DNA from: Endocalyx cinctus
Lineage: Eukaryota > Ascomycota > Sordariomycetes > Amphisphaeriales > Apiosporaceae
Assembly (NCBI GenBank): GCA_001600455.1
Contig: BCKC01000009.1
Location: 1-64,000, forward strand
Direction: 5' to 3'
DNA: 64,000 bases
The notes under the pieces are model-generated. The model was not told the origin of the DNA, did not search any database, and saw only the letters and a list, made by a program, of their open reading frames with translations. The position numbers and the translations under genes are program-made. Positions 1 through 11,300 of the stretch are shown here, in pieces (positions within the stretch are counted from its first letter, which is position 1; each line of letters starts with the position of its first letter).

Positions 1-95
1 CCTAACCCTAACCCTAACCCTAACCCTAACCCTAACCCTAACCCTAACCCTAACCCTAACCCTAACCCTAACCCTAACCCTAACCCTAACCCTAA
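1..95. repeat. Telomere repeat tract (CCCTAA)n
   Basis: An uninterrupted array of the hexamer CCCTAA runs from base 1 to base 95. In this orientation it is the C-rich strand of a TTAGGG telomere at the left chromosome end. The array stops abruptly at unique sequence with no degenerate transition zone. TTAGGG is the usual repeat of filamentous ascomycetes. Confidence 0.98.
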
Positions 96-100
96 ACAAA

Positions 101-418
101 TGTGCCCTATAGGTTGTTGAAGAAGACTCGGCGACACTCCCTGGCTTCCGTAAGTCGTCCATCCCGCATGACCACTCCGAGATTTGCAAGTATACGCATA
201 AGGAGGACGTGGGATATAAGCGGGTCAAAGGTGTCTTGGACGAGATGTTGGAGATCATCCAAACCAAGGGGGCTCAATCACCGAGCTCGAACACTTATAA
301 TGGGAGCCTCAGTGCTGAAAATGTGTATGGCATGGCGGTTGGACTAAACATGGCAGAAATGAAGCAGGAAGGTTTCAATTACAATGTAAGTGCAACCACT
401 GGCGGTAAACAGATTTGA
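101..418 (+). pseudogene. Fragment of a fungal alpha/beta-hydrolase (DUF676/NACHT-associated lipase-like) gene cut by the telomere
   Basis: An open frame (frame of base 209) reads without a stop from just after the telomere to 418. It includes IPHDHSEICKY followed by a Gly-Tyr-Lys-Arg-Val stretch. This resembles the end of the lipase-like domain found at the N-terminus of many fungal NACHT/ankyrin proteins, where HxDHxxICKF precedes a GYxxV helix; the His would be the catalytic-triad residue. No start codon or 5' part remains because telomere repeats replace it. The gene pointed away from the telomere, so its 5' end was lost. The family is assigned from a short motif only. Confidence 0.5.
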
Positions 419-1507
419 ATAATATGATGACGTAGAAAACTTGCACAGTTCGGAGACACGCCAGGCAAGACAGCTAATCCCAGCCCTCGCGCACGTAAGG
501 GCGACAACTCGGAGCCGGTCGTTGAGTTGTGACGACGCGCATGTCGTATTGTGCCACTTACTGCAAACTTTTTGTCTAGTATGTAGGCTATCACGAAAAT
601 GGAGGGTCGTTAGCTCTTCTGATAGGCGAAATTGTGGGCTGGGTGGCCTACCCCCGAGCTATTATAAAAAGACTAAATTTATGTAGATAGTTTAAATAGA
701 CGAACTTCTACTACAGTATATTTTGACCACTAGTTTGACTATGATAATCGTCCCCTTGTACCCCTCTATCCCTTGAATAAGCTACCTATTAGATCCCCCT
801 TTTCTAAATATCTAATAATACCGTATAAATTTAACAAATCCGTAGCTTGGCAATATTTTATAACCGTACTAAGTATTACTACTTAATCTACTTTATCCCG
901 CGCGGTAATTTATGATAGAATGGCAGGCACTTGCGGCTATACAGTGCATAAGCCCTTAGCTTCTTTAGTCGATTCAGCTAGGCACAACAAGCCACTCGGC
1001 TAAGGCAAACGCCAATGAAATTTCGAGGCAACAGAAAGTAAATGCCTATCGCTGCTTCAACTTTTCCTAATACGACCCTTATTGTAACCCTGCTCGCCGG
1101 TGTGGGAGGAGCGGAATTAAAGCGGGAATAGCCGTAGACATCAAGCCGATGATTCTCAAATTCCTTCTCTTTTCAGTTTCCGTTTTCTTCGCAATGACAC
1201 CCTCTGTGGCATTACCCCAACACGGACTATGCGGGCATTGTTTTTGAATTATCTTAATTCTTACCTACATTGAAGCTGAAAAGCGGAAAACAAGGGGCCA
1301 TACACGTCACACTCCGGTAATGAATCGAGCCTCGGTGTCCATCATCGCTTCCCGTGGCAGGCACCTATGCCAAGACGTCTGAGATGTATATGCTGTCTTT
1401 CGGATACTTGGAAGCCCCCTAATATTTCATCATTCCCTCTGTGATCTGATTGAATTTTATCTTCCCTATCCATATACATCCTATGTGAAGAAGCTTCTCA
1501 CACAAAA
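419..1507. other. Non-coding subtelomeric spacer
   Basis: Mostly AT-rich sequence with only short, unrelated open frames. I see no recognisable gene remnant. The last 100 bases before 1508 are the probable promoter of the PAQR gene. Confidence 0.6.
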
Positions 1508-2801
1508 ATGACCACGAAACGACGTCGCGGCTCGCTCCCAGTCGCCCACGAGGTTTTCGAGAAGGTATGTTTTCACTTCGATTCTTGTCCACAACAAACC
1601 AGACATCTGATAAGGATATCCTGACGAATTCATAGACCTATGCAACCAAGGAAGTACTTAACAAGCTATTGACTTGGGATAAGATCGGTTAGTCCTGACT
1701 CCCCCTTACTATCGAGCCCCCTTCTGACTTTCATTAGCTGTCTGGCAACGGTGAGAATGCTTCTACCTACTACCTCACTAGCACGTCTGCCTAATATACA
1801 ACACAGAGATAACGACTTCATTCATTCTGGGTACCGGTGCGTCTTCCGATTAAACAGTTATATCGTTATCTATACTAAGCGTGAGAAATCAGCCACGAAT
1901 CAAATTCCATCTTAGTAACAGTCAAATCTTTATTCTATATGCACAATGAATCAAGTAAGTCAGACCCATATTTTCTTCACCTCCAGAGCTTCGTTGGGCA
2001 CTCCCTCATATATCTTGTCGCCTAGTCAATGTCTACTCTCACCTGCTCGGTGCTGTCGCATTTCTTCTTGTCGGCTTGCATCTATATAAGGATCTTTGCG
2101 TTCGGTACGCCTCTTGCACCAGAGAGGACATCTACGCCTTTGTTGCTTTTATTGTCTCCGCCATCGCGTGCTTCCTTTTATCAGCTTTCTGCCACTTGAT
2201 CTCGAATCACTCTCATCGCATATCCAAGGTCGGCACAAGCATGGACTACCTTGGCATTGTTGTTTTTATTGAGGGTACCTGCCTCTCAGGCTTTTACTAT
2301 GGCTTAAGAGAACATAAAACACTCTTACATGTGTACTGGGGCATGGTAAGTTGGCTACCTAGTGCTACAGTTCTATAAAACAACTACAACGTGACTAACA
2401 ATGCACGCACGTCCAAGATCCTCGCCATTGGTGTCGTATGTATTATCGTCGCCCTAAGTCCTACCTTTCACACCCCAGCGTGGCGTTCCTTACGGGCCAC
2501 CACATTTATCAGCCTGGGACTCTTCTCGTTGGTGCCCATTCTCCACGGTATCCACCTCTACGGTTTCGAGACGCTCGAGAAGATGATGGGCTTGCGTTGG
2601 TCCTTTCTACAGGGCTTTTTCTATATCCTCGGCTGTATCATATTTGCGTCTAGGGTGCCTGAGCGATGGTACCCCGGAAAATATGACATCTTCGGAGCGA
2701 GCCACCAGATCTTTCACTTTTGCGCCCTCGCTGCTGCCGTCTCCCAGCTTAAGGCCCTTATAGTAGCATTTGACTACTTACACAGCTCATTAAATATCTA
2801 A
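1508..2801 (+). CDS. PAQR / haemolysin-III family seven-TM receptor (Izh-like)
   Basis: Seven exons join in frame: 1508-1564, 1636-1687, 1738-1750, 1807-1836, 1893-1954, 2026-2345 and 2418-2801. They total 918 nt, or 305 residues, the normal size for fungal PAQR proteins. Hallmarks in order are a WDKIAVWQRDNDFIHSGYR N-terminal block, the LFYMHNES-INVYSHLLG block leading into TM1, a Ser/His block (SAFCHLISNHSH) before LDY-like MDYLGI, and the C-terminal GKYDIFGASHQIFH with the conserved His residues of the zinc/hydrolase site. Known relatives are membrane receptors or ceramidase-like hydrolases affecting sterol and zinc homeostasis. Exon 3 is only 13 nt, and intron 6 appears to use an AAG acceptor after a CTAAC branch site. 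No frameshift or internal stop is seen, unlike its decayed neighbours. Confidence 0.9.
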
Positions 2802-3257
2802 GTTATTATAGAACAATATATTTCTAGCTAGGTGACAGCTAAGCAAAAGGGGTTTCTGATTTTTTTTTTTTTTTTCAATCTATAATTATGAGCCTGAGTA
2901 TCAACTGCTTGATATGATTTATAATTTGATATTCCTCAGCTTTTATCGTCGCCTCTCGTCTTGGAACGATTTCCTGGATACCTTTTACCTAGCCTGCGTG
3001 TGGCCCATCGCAACAGGCAGGATGCAACCATGTATCTTACAGTTTAAAAGCTATGCACCTAACTAAGTACTTGGCAAGAATCGGTAAAATAATCTAATTA
3101 TGCCAATCGCCAATGTCGGAAGACCTTTTTAATAAATAAATAATTGATAAAACCAAAAAGGGAAGACAAGAAAAGCTAACAGTTCCTCGAGTAACGATGA
3201 ATATAACTCAGGGTTATCCAATCCCTACCCTTCCTCGTAAACTTCCAAAGTTGAATA
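2802..3257. other. Intergenic spacer
   Basis: AT-rich spacer with a T tract near 2862-2875. No gene seen. Confidence 0.6.
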
Positions 3258-3957
3258 TTACACCGATCCACTGATGATAATATGCAGCAATTTTGGCTGT
3301 GAGTTACCAACTTTTTCGTGAAATAAAGCCCGACGAGTCAAAAGCTTCCCCAGGTTCGGCTCCTCGCCCCTCTTGGAGTTAACCGTCCCGTTCGGCGGCT
3401 GAGGTGTGAGATCAGGGAACCCGAGTTCGGCGCAGCGTGAGACCCAGGATTGCGCCCCCTCGAAGGGCAACATCTCGACCTCGGACTTGGTACCGGGAGC
3501 TGGGAGTGTGCCGTCCTTAAAGTAGTTCTGGATTGCTCTGGCTGTGCAGATGGAGGGTTGGGTTACTGAAGCGTGCTATACATTGGAATTAAAAGAGTTA
3601 ATTAGTCAGTCTTAGTTAAAGAGCCTTTCTCGTGCTGAACGTGTGGTGCGAGAAAAGACGATCGGATAGTGGGAAAGGAAAAGAAAAACTTACGCCGCGA
3701 GCCCTAATTGCCAAGAGGGAGCTATTCTTAAATCCTTCGCTAAGTCCCACGTGTTTCCTATGACGAGTAGAGGATTTTTCGTCTCCAGATCCCGGAAGCC
3801 GCCCTCGTAGCGCTCCTCGGACTCTATGCTCCATTGCCCGCAGATCGCCACTTGCGCGGCCGGGGTGTCACTTAGAAACCTGCTCCTCTCGCTTGCGACA
3901 CGGATGGGCTCGGTCAGGCCATCGAGAGAGCTGACCCTGGCGCCCGAGTCTATGTAT
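3258..3957 (-). pseudogene. C-terminal remnant of a TAP-like alpha/beta hydrolase
   Basis: The minus strand encodes the end of a TAP-type (tripeptidyl-aminopeptidase-like) hydrolase. Seen in order are CGQWSIESEERY, NPLLVIGNTWD (the nucleophile-distal strand before the catalytic Asp), a SEGFKNSSLL helix in a shifted frame, an intron, and then the TAP C-terminal motif TARAIQNYFKDGTLPAPGT. The reading frame shifts between GNTWD and SEGF. The region usually carrying the GHGS-like catalytic His is not visible. The N-terminal half, with the GxSxG nucleophile, is absent, and sequence beyond 3957 becomes AT-rich and unrelated. The gene is therefore both truncated and frameshifted. Confidence 0.75.
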
Positions 3958-6788
3958 ATTTAACCCAAAATATTATATATTTTTCTACTAAATACATTTA
4001 GCTAATGAAATATCGCAGAACTAAGCGCTGAAACTCTTTAGTACAAAGATGTATATCGCCTCGTTTGAATTACCAAGTCATACGTTACTACTCGTGGTTT
4101 AAAGTCCGTTTATTCAGAAGGCTCTCGACTTAGGCTTCCAAGAAAGCAAGACCACAGAGTGATTTGACCTGCTGCTAACCGTGCAGCTCACAGTCGAAGA
4201 TCGCGGAGCATCGATGGCTAAGATCTTCAGTCAAATGCGGTAAAGCTAGATGGTGATGCACTACGTTTATTCGATGATATAAAGCCCATGTCGTAAAAAG
4301 CTTACTTACTTTTCTGGCTACTGACCTATACCAAGGAAATTCAATATTTGAACTATGAAATGATCTTTTCAAATTCGACAAACTTTTGAAACAATTTATC
4401 TCGGTCTTTGCCTACAAAACGAGATCTGTTGAAATCCAGATCGGCATCCTCGGCTTTTAACGGAGTATAGTGCATAGTAAAGCGGTCAATTCTAGCGTCT
4501 TACAGTCTATTTTTCTGATCTTGCGGCCGTGGTCTAAGACCGACATTTGCTCCCTCGCCATCTTTGATAAAAAATTATTAAAGCTGGTCATCATAATAAC
4601 TCAGGAATTTGACGGTATTATGAGAATATTTCTTTCGGCCTTCTCGAGGACCTGTCTAGTTTGAGCTTCGGACTGGCATGCGACGTAGGGTCAACGGTTG
4701 TGTAATCAAGAACAAGCCGAAAGATTTGGGCTGGTGGAGGGGCAGGGCAGGGCACTAGCGCGTGGCGGCTATACCGCGCTACATAGGAACTTAGCGGCCA
4801 CTATCAGCCACTCATTATTAGGGTAAGAGGTGTCTATTAATTTCTATGTTATCCTACCATTTAGCTTGTCCCTCTAGTCACCACTGTCAATAGCTAGTAA
4901 AAAGAGAACAAAACAGAAGACTCTGTAAATTGGGGTCTTAATGAATGTTGATAAAACTAAAAGCTACTAACTACATATAGTCTTGTGGGGGAACTAACTA
5001 TACTAAGTTAATAGGCTCTGTGTTAGTAATCGGCTTTGCGTTATCCTGCACCGTTACACTAGTCGGTAACTATGCTAGAGCTGTCTCCTTTTCGAATTTT
5101 GAAGCACTCATGCCACCTTCCACGAAGGTAGTCATAATATATTATAGTTATTATGATGGCACATACGATATATTAAGGTAAATTGTAAGAGATTAGTGTG
5201 AGATAGGTTTCTTATGGAGTATTTGATAACATAGATTAATGCTTAAGAAGGAAAGTTTCTAGCTATTAGAATGTGCTATGAGAAGGCCCCTAAGTAGGCC
5301 TGAACCAGCCCTGATTCAACCTTAGTTCTAGTTCACTGCCTAGGCCCTTACAATTATTATTTATTATCACTACTTCTTATACTTCCTTACTTACTATATA
5401 TCACCACTCACCATACATCACCATTATACATCACCATTATACATCATTACTCATCACCATATTTACTTACTATTCATCACCACCATATATCACCACTCAC
5501 TATACTTAAGAATCGCGTGATTATAAACTTCTATATAGCTTGCCGACGGTTCCTTGTTAAAAAAGTAGATATCCGGAACTATTACAGCAGTTCCTAATAC
5601 TTTTTACCAGGCTGTCAGGAACCGCTGCAGTAGTTCCTCACATCCTATACCCAAAATACCTTCCAGTTTCGGCTTCTTCATTTATATGGGTTATTTAAAA
5701 TGAGGACTTCCAATCAAGTACTAAGATCACGGCTTGTTAAAAGGCGTATGCGGCTATGCTTGAGAGGGTTCTCCGTAGTGGCTTAGCAAACTAGGTATAG
5801 AATTCCTAGGGGTCACGTTTCCTGATTTTTGTATTACTGATATGGGACATTCTGAAGGAATCTTTCGTATATATTAAACGATTGTTGTCATTTAAAATTT
5901 TTATGTTTTGGAAAGTCAGTCTCGGGTCGGGTGGCCAGCTTGTAAGGTGCTATGGATGCTTGTTGGTTAGTTTAACTCTTTCGGTTTCCCAGCTCAGTTA
6001 AAATGGTACGAATTCTAAGCTAAATACGGGTAAATTATATAAAAATAACCAATAAGTTCGATGGACTATTTCGACGCAACTTCTACCAGACCAGAAGATA
6101 TCCAATAAAAAGGACGAAAATAATATAAAGAACTCCTGTTTCGTCGCTTTTCTCCAATGCTACTCGTAACTTATTTAGTCCGCCTCAGCCCACTTGACAA
6201 CATAGCCTTGAGATTCTTGTTTTTGCTAGATGTAGTAACCTAGTCAATGCAAATGTTATAGCTACGGAGGACGCGATCAAGTTATAACTAGAGCTCAGCT
6301 AGGTAGCCTAAGAAAATCCTTTTGTTAGTCTTACCAATTTAGACCTTACATATGCTGGAGTAAAAGGATGTATTACTATTATTAATATAAATAGACCTAC
6401 GTCTAAAAACACGCGTCCTTTAAATACCCCGTTGGTGGATAATAATCAGGCTTCCCAAGATATATCGGTGACTCCGTGAACGAGAAGGAAGCTTAAATGT
6501 TATGACCTGTTCGTTTTCAACTAAATTATGTATGATATTCCCAAGAACGATAAGTGGAAAAACTATAATATGTGTTTATAAATTCTAGAAATTCACTTCC
6601 TCTCGATATTTTATATGGCCAAATAAAAATTCCTTTAACTTTCAAATATGAAAATCTCTTATTATCTGCTATGAGGTTAATATACTGCAAAGATAACAAA
6701 AAAAACTATAACTAACATTTCGGAAGATTTCAACTTAGGCAAGTTAAATCATTTCCCTATAGAAGTAATAAACTAATAGACTTGCTTA
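3958..6788. other. Gene-poor AT-rich subtelomeric tract
   Basis: About 2.8 kb with no protein-coding remnant that I can recognise. The base composition is strongly AT-biased with many TA-rich words, as expected of old sequence mutated by RIP. It contains the CATCACCAT-type repeat listed separately. Confidence 0.6.
5385..5505. repeat. Imperfect tandem repeat of a TATACATCACCAT-like unit
   Basis: Variants of the word CATCACCAT(TATA) recur about eight times in about 120 bp, spaced by TA/TTA-rich links, for example CATACATCACCATTATACATC. It is a short degenerate satellite in the gene-poor tract. Confidence 0.7.
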
Positions 6789-7735
6789 ATGCCTCAAAGC
6801 GGCAGACAAAGTAAACTCAAAGTGGTGGAAACTTCTGGCGCAAAATTAGCCATTAGCGCAGCAGCTCCCGGAACACTAGTCATATTTCCCCGTTGTATCT
6901 TGTTATTAAACACAATGAATCGTACCAGACAGCCGACGATAGGTTATATCACTCCCCGGCAACTTATAAATAATACTGAAAAAACATATACCGAACTTAT
7001 CCAAGTCGAGTCTGAATGTATCAAAGCAACAAAATCACAGTCATCTCGAATGAATACCGAACTCAATAATGAGCAGTGGAAAGCTGTGACTTCTCGTCGC
7101 AAAATATTATTAAATAAGCATCAAGATTTCTTCGTAGCCTCGCAATGGCCCTCAGCGACGGAGCTTTTACGGAAATTACCTTCCAAGTATGCTATGCCTG
7201 CCAGGATGTGGAGGCATGGTATCCAGTCGCTTCTGGAATTACTCAGAAACCACCTCCCTGCAACATTAGAACATATGATATGATCACATTTATTCAATTT
7301 GCGTATTCCACACTAGTTCTCCTATACGAGATGGTTCCGGTTTTTGAAGATAAATGAACCGAATATCTAGGCGATCTCGGGAGATATCGGTAAGTAAATA
7401 TAGAAACCCCCCCCTTGCCTACTAGATACTAAATAAACCTAGTCTTTTAAGAATGCTTTCTCCTACTTTTACCTAAATAGCACTAATTTTACGAAATGTA
7501 GAATGGCTATTGAGGGTAATATTTATGACCGTGAGATCTGGGCATCAGTATCTTAACCCTAAAGCATCTAACAATTCACCAACGACGGGGAGCTTTTATC
7601 ATCATATAACCCTAAGCTCGCAGGGCCTAATGTGCTTCAGAAGCTATTTTACTATACGAAACCGCTTTGTGTGCCTATACCATTTCAACCCACACGAGTG
7701 TTTATTATGAGTTTATTTGATCCGATTATAAATAA
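6789..7735 (+). pseudogene. Decayed Est1/Smg7-like DNA/RNA-binding protein gene
   Basis: The plus strand carries LNNEQWKAV, then PSKYAMPARMWRHGIQSLLELL, then ITFIQFAYSTLVLLYEMVPVFED. This order matches the conserved alpha-helical core of fungal proteins annotated as Est1-type DNA/RNA-binding domain. Directly after VFEDK comes TGA where the family has a Trp-containing EDTW block, and the downstream TEYLGDLGRYR continues past this stop in the same frame. A later exon-like piece (NIYDREIW, then SPTTGxxYHH and FYYTKPLCVPIPF in different frames) is broken by stops. TGG to TGA is consistent with C-to-T change on the other strand. The intact family relates to telomerase recruitment and mRNA surveillance; this copy cannot encode it. 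Confidence 0.75.
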
Positions 7736-8347
7736 TGACCCGCGAATAGTCCTCCCTATCGACTCCGCTTTTGTTTAGGGTTAAACATCTTATTCGGCAA
7801 TGAATTACACAAATAGTCCATGTGTCGTGGTTTGGACTGCCATTTTTGGATGTCCGAACCCTAAGCATTTTCAGAAGGCAGAAACACCCGCACCCCCCGG
7901 CCGCTTACGTCGCCTGGCTCCGAACCATGCACCGCCGAGCTGTGCATTACTAGGTGCTGAGATAAACCACGTCCTAGCCAAAAACCCTGCGAGTATAAAT
8001 CAGTCAGTCCTGTACCTGCCAGGTGCAATTCCTGATATCATATGTATCGCAGAACGTGTAGTTACCTATTTATTTATCAGTACATCATTCATACTATCAA
8101 GCGCGGTTGGATTTCTTCCCATTTTTGCAATGCAAGCGGAATGATGGATTCGTTAACCCTAACCCAAATTAGCCGGATCCGAGAACGACTCGGGGAGTTG
8201 GAAACACCGGATGCTCCGCTTAGGGTTAGTAGGAACTCCGGCACTTCTGGGACCGTGGAAATACTCGGCGCCCTCTTCCACCGAATCATGCCGACGACAC
8301 CGATAACTTTGGGGGACTGCTGTCAAAGTACTGGGACATAACCCTAA
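7555..8347. repeat. Cluster of seven interstitial telomere-like AACCCTAA octamers
   Basis: Exact AACCCTAA or its complement TTAGGGTT occurs at 7555, 7608, 7775 (minus), 7857, 8155, 8220 (minus) and 8340. Four of the seven continue as AACCCTAAGC, and two as AACCCTAAGCATT. Fewer than one is expected by chance in 800 bp. They are single dispersed motifs, not a tandem array, between the Est1-like remnant and the 3' end of the ABC gene. They could be binding sites of a telobox protein or pieces of a degraded repeat family. The remainder of 7736-8367 holds no gene I recognise. Confidence 0.75.
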
Positions 8348-8367
8348 GCATTAAGAACTACGTATTC

Positions 8368-11300
8368 TCAACCACTCTTTATACCAGCTAGTACAAGTTC
8401 GTAGTAAGCTCCACGTTTCTCCAAAAGTCTTTCGTGCGAACCCGTCTCGACAATCCTCCCCTTCTCCAAGACGAGGATCACATCCGCATTCTTGATTGTG
8501 CTTAGTCTATGAGCGATTGTTATAGTCGTGCGCCCCCTCGACGCTTGCTCTAGTGCCTCTTGGATGAGGGCTTCGGATTGGGCATCGACGGCGGATGTAG
8601 CTTCATCCAGTGCCAATATTTTTGGGTCACGAACGAGGGCCCGAGCCAGCGCCAGGCGTTGTTTTTGCCCTCCGCTGAGTTGACCTCCGTGATTTCCCAC
8701 TGCCGTATCGAAACCGTCACTATTGATGTATTGGGTTAGCAGAGAGACAAGACTCTATCGGTAATCAACACAACGGTAGCTTACGGCAGTGACGTGATAA
8801 AGTCATATATGTTCGCTGTCTTGCACGCATCTACCAGCGCCTGATCTGGAACACTCTCACCGACGTCGGCGCCAGCCAGAAGATTCATCTTGATTGATCC
8901 TCTAAAAAATGCCGGCTCCTGACCGACGAATCCGATACATCGGCGGTAGTCGCCGATGTTTAGCGATGAGATGTCTAGCCCATCAAGAAAGATTGCACCC
9001 GTGGTAGGATCGTAAAATCGTTCAAGAAGCGACACGATTGTGCTCTTACCGCACCCGGTACGGCCGACCAAAGCAATCGAGGATCCCGCCGGAATAGTAA
9101 AAGAGATATCACGGAGGGCAAGATGTTGTGGTGCGCCAGGGTAGGCGAAGCTCACGTCTCGAAACTCGATGTGGCCGAGCGGAAAGTCGCCAGACAGTCT
9201 GATGCCCTTGGATGATTCGGGGTCTATAGTGGAAACCCGGGCAAATAGGCGTTTCAAGCCGGAGGCGGATCGATGGGCCTTGCCGATGTCGGGAGTGAAT
9301 GAGAAAAGCAGGCCAGCGGAGTAAGCGCTCATGATGATAGAAGCAAAAACAATGACGAATTGTAACAGAGTGTATTCGCCACGAAGCACGAGAGATCCTC
9401 CGTACCAGAATCCGAGAGCCATTGCTGCGTTGGCGCCGGCACGTGCGACAGCAAGCACTGCAGACGCCTTGACGCTGGCTTTGATGCCCTCCTTTGACGA
9501 CAATTCCAGTCTCTTTTGATAGTTTCTGAGAATATCAGGCTCGCGTGTCAACGATACTACGGTCTGCATCGCCATCACGGCTTCTCCGGCGTAGGCGGCT
9601 GACGCTCGAGCGTGTTTCTCGTTCAGCTGTTCAAATTTGCTTATGGTCCAGAGGCCAAAAAAACCACTGGCGACCAGCAAGGGTATGAGAGAGGCACAAA
9701 CTAGTGCAAACTTCCAGCCGTATACGAGACCGACAATCAGGCCGCTGACGAGAGTGGACACGGCAATCAAGATTGTACCCAAAGCATTACCGCTGATGCC
9801 TGCGAGGTCTGACACCTCGGTAGAAAGAAAGCTTGTCAGAGCGGCGGCAGAGTTCCCCGGCTCGTCGAAAAACGCGATATTCTGCGAAAGAATATGAGTC
9901 AATGCGCGTCGTCGAGTGCGATGTATCAGACGCTCCGAGAAAACGCCAAGAATCGATCCCTGAACGGCAAATGCCGCCGTCATTATGATTGCAAGCAAAA
10001 AGAACATCCACGCCCAGAAGTAAGGAGCGGAGCGGACACCGTAACCAAGATGGTAAGGGTCCACGAGTGTTTGGACAGCGTAACCGAAGAGTATTGCCGA
10101 TGCGGGCTCTTCGAATCCTGCGAGGATAGAGAAAATAATGCCGACAAGAACAAGTTTCCAATCCGCGGCACCTAAATCAAGGACGAACTTGATGATCGAA
10201 ACGAATGAGTCCGGGGACGCCTGTCTTTCGACGGGGTTCGAACTCAGTTCGGGTGTGGAAGAAAGATTGGCCTCTTTCTCGTGCAAATCGTCCGCAACTC
10301 TCTTTTCCACCGGTCCTCGAACTCTAGAATCTGTGGATATTGGATACTGTCCGTGGCGGCTTACGACATCGGATTGATCTTCACTTGACTCCTTCTGGGC
10401 GTGGACAAGCTGGAAATAACGCCCACGTTGACTCATCAAGTCATTGTGCGTGCCCTGCTCGACAAGTTTCCCGCTTTCAAGAACAGCAATGTGGTCAGAT
10501 TGCCGAATGGTCGAAAGCCGGTGGGCTATAACAAGTGTGGTGCGCCCTTCACCGGAAGCCCGTAGCGATTCTTGAACCTTATTCTCTGTTTTGGTGTCGA
10601 GCGCGGAGGTAGCTTCATCTAAGACAAGTATCTTGGACTCGGATACCAGGCACCTCGCAATCAGTACTCGCTGTTTCTGACCACCAGATAGCTTGCAGCC
10701 TTGAAATCCAACGAAAGTTTCGTATTGATCTGGAAGAGACATGATAAAGTCGTGTGCGTGAGCAAGCTTAGCCGCTCGCTCTACTTTCTCCCGTCTGTCC
10801 GCTGCCGATAAGGCGGCGGCTCTCCCGTCTTTGAAGCCTATTTCTATGTTCTCGAAAACGGACGTGTCAAACAAAAACGGATCCTGGTTGGCGACCTGTA
10901 TCTGACCTCTCAGCCACCGAATATTAAGATCCTCTATGTTCACGCCGTCGAGGGTAATTTGCCCATCAACGGGTTCGTAGAAACGCATGAGAAGCTTGGC
11001 GATTGAGCTTTTCCCCGCGCCAGACGAGCCTACGATAGCAGTCGTTTTACCAACAGGAAACTTGACGCTGAGGTTCTCGGTCACCGTGACGCCCTGGCGT
11101 GACGGATATACGTGCGTTACACCCCTGAATTCGATGCTGCCTTGGAGGTCGTCGAGTATCACACCTTCTGTAGAGGATGAGTCTATCGGGGAGGGTCGGC
11201 GTAGCATCTGGAACATCTTTTGGGCCGCGGCCGAAGCTGCCGAGAATGTCTCGGCAGTGTGCGCGACACTTAGCACGGAGAACGCAGCGGTCTTAAAAAT

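Noticed and set aside
5385..5505. CRISPR-like array
   Set aside because: The repeats are short, degenerate and have no unique spacers of constant length; the sequence is eukaryotic.
8089..8341. Short open frames on both strands near the ABC 3' end
   Set aside because: No family resemblance; they overlap on both strands and lie in the telobox-rich region.
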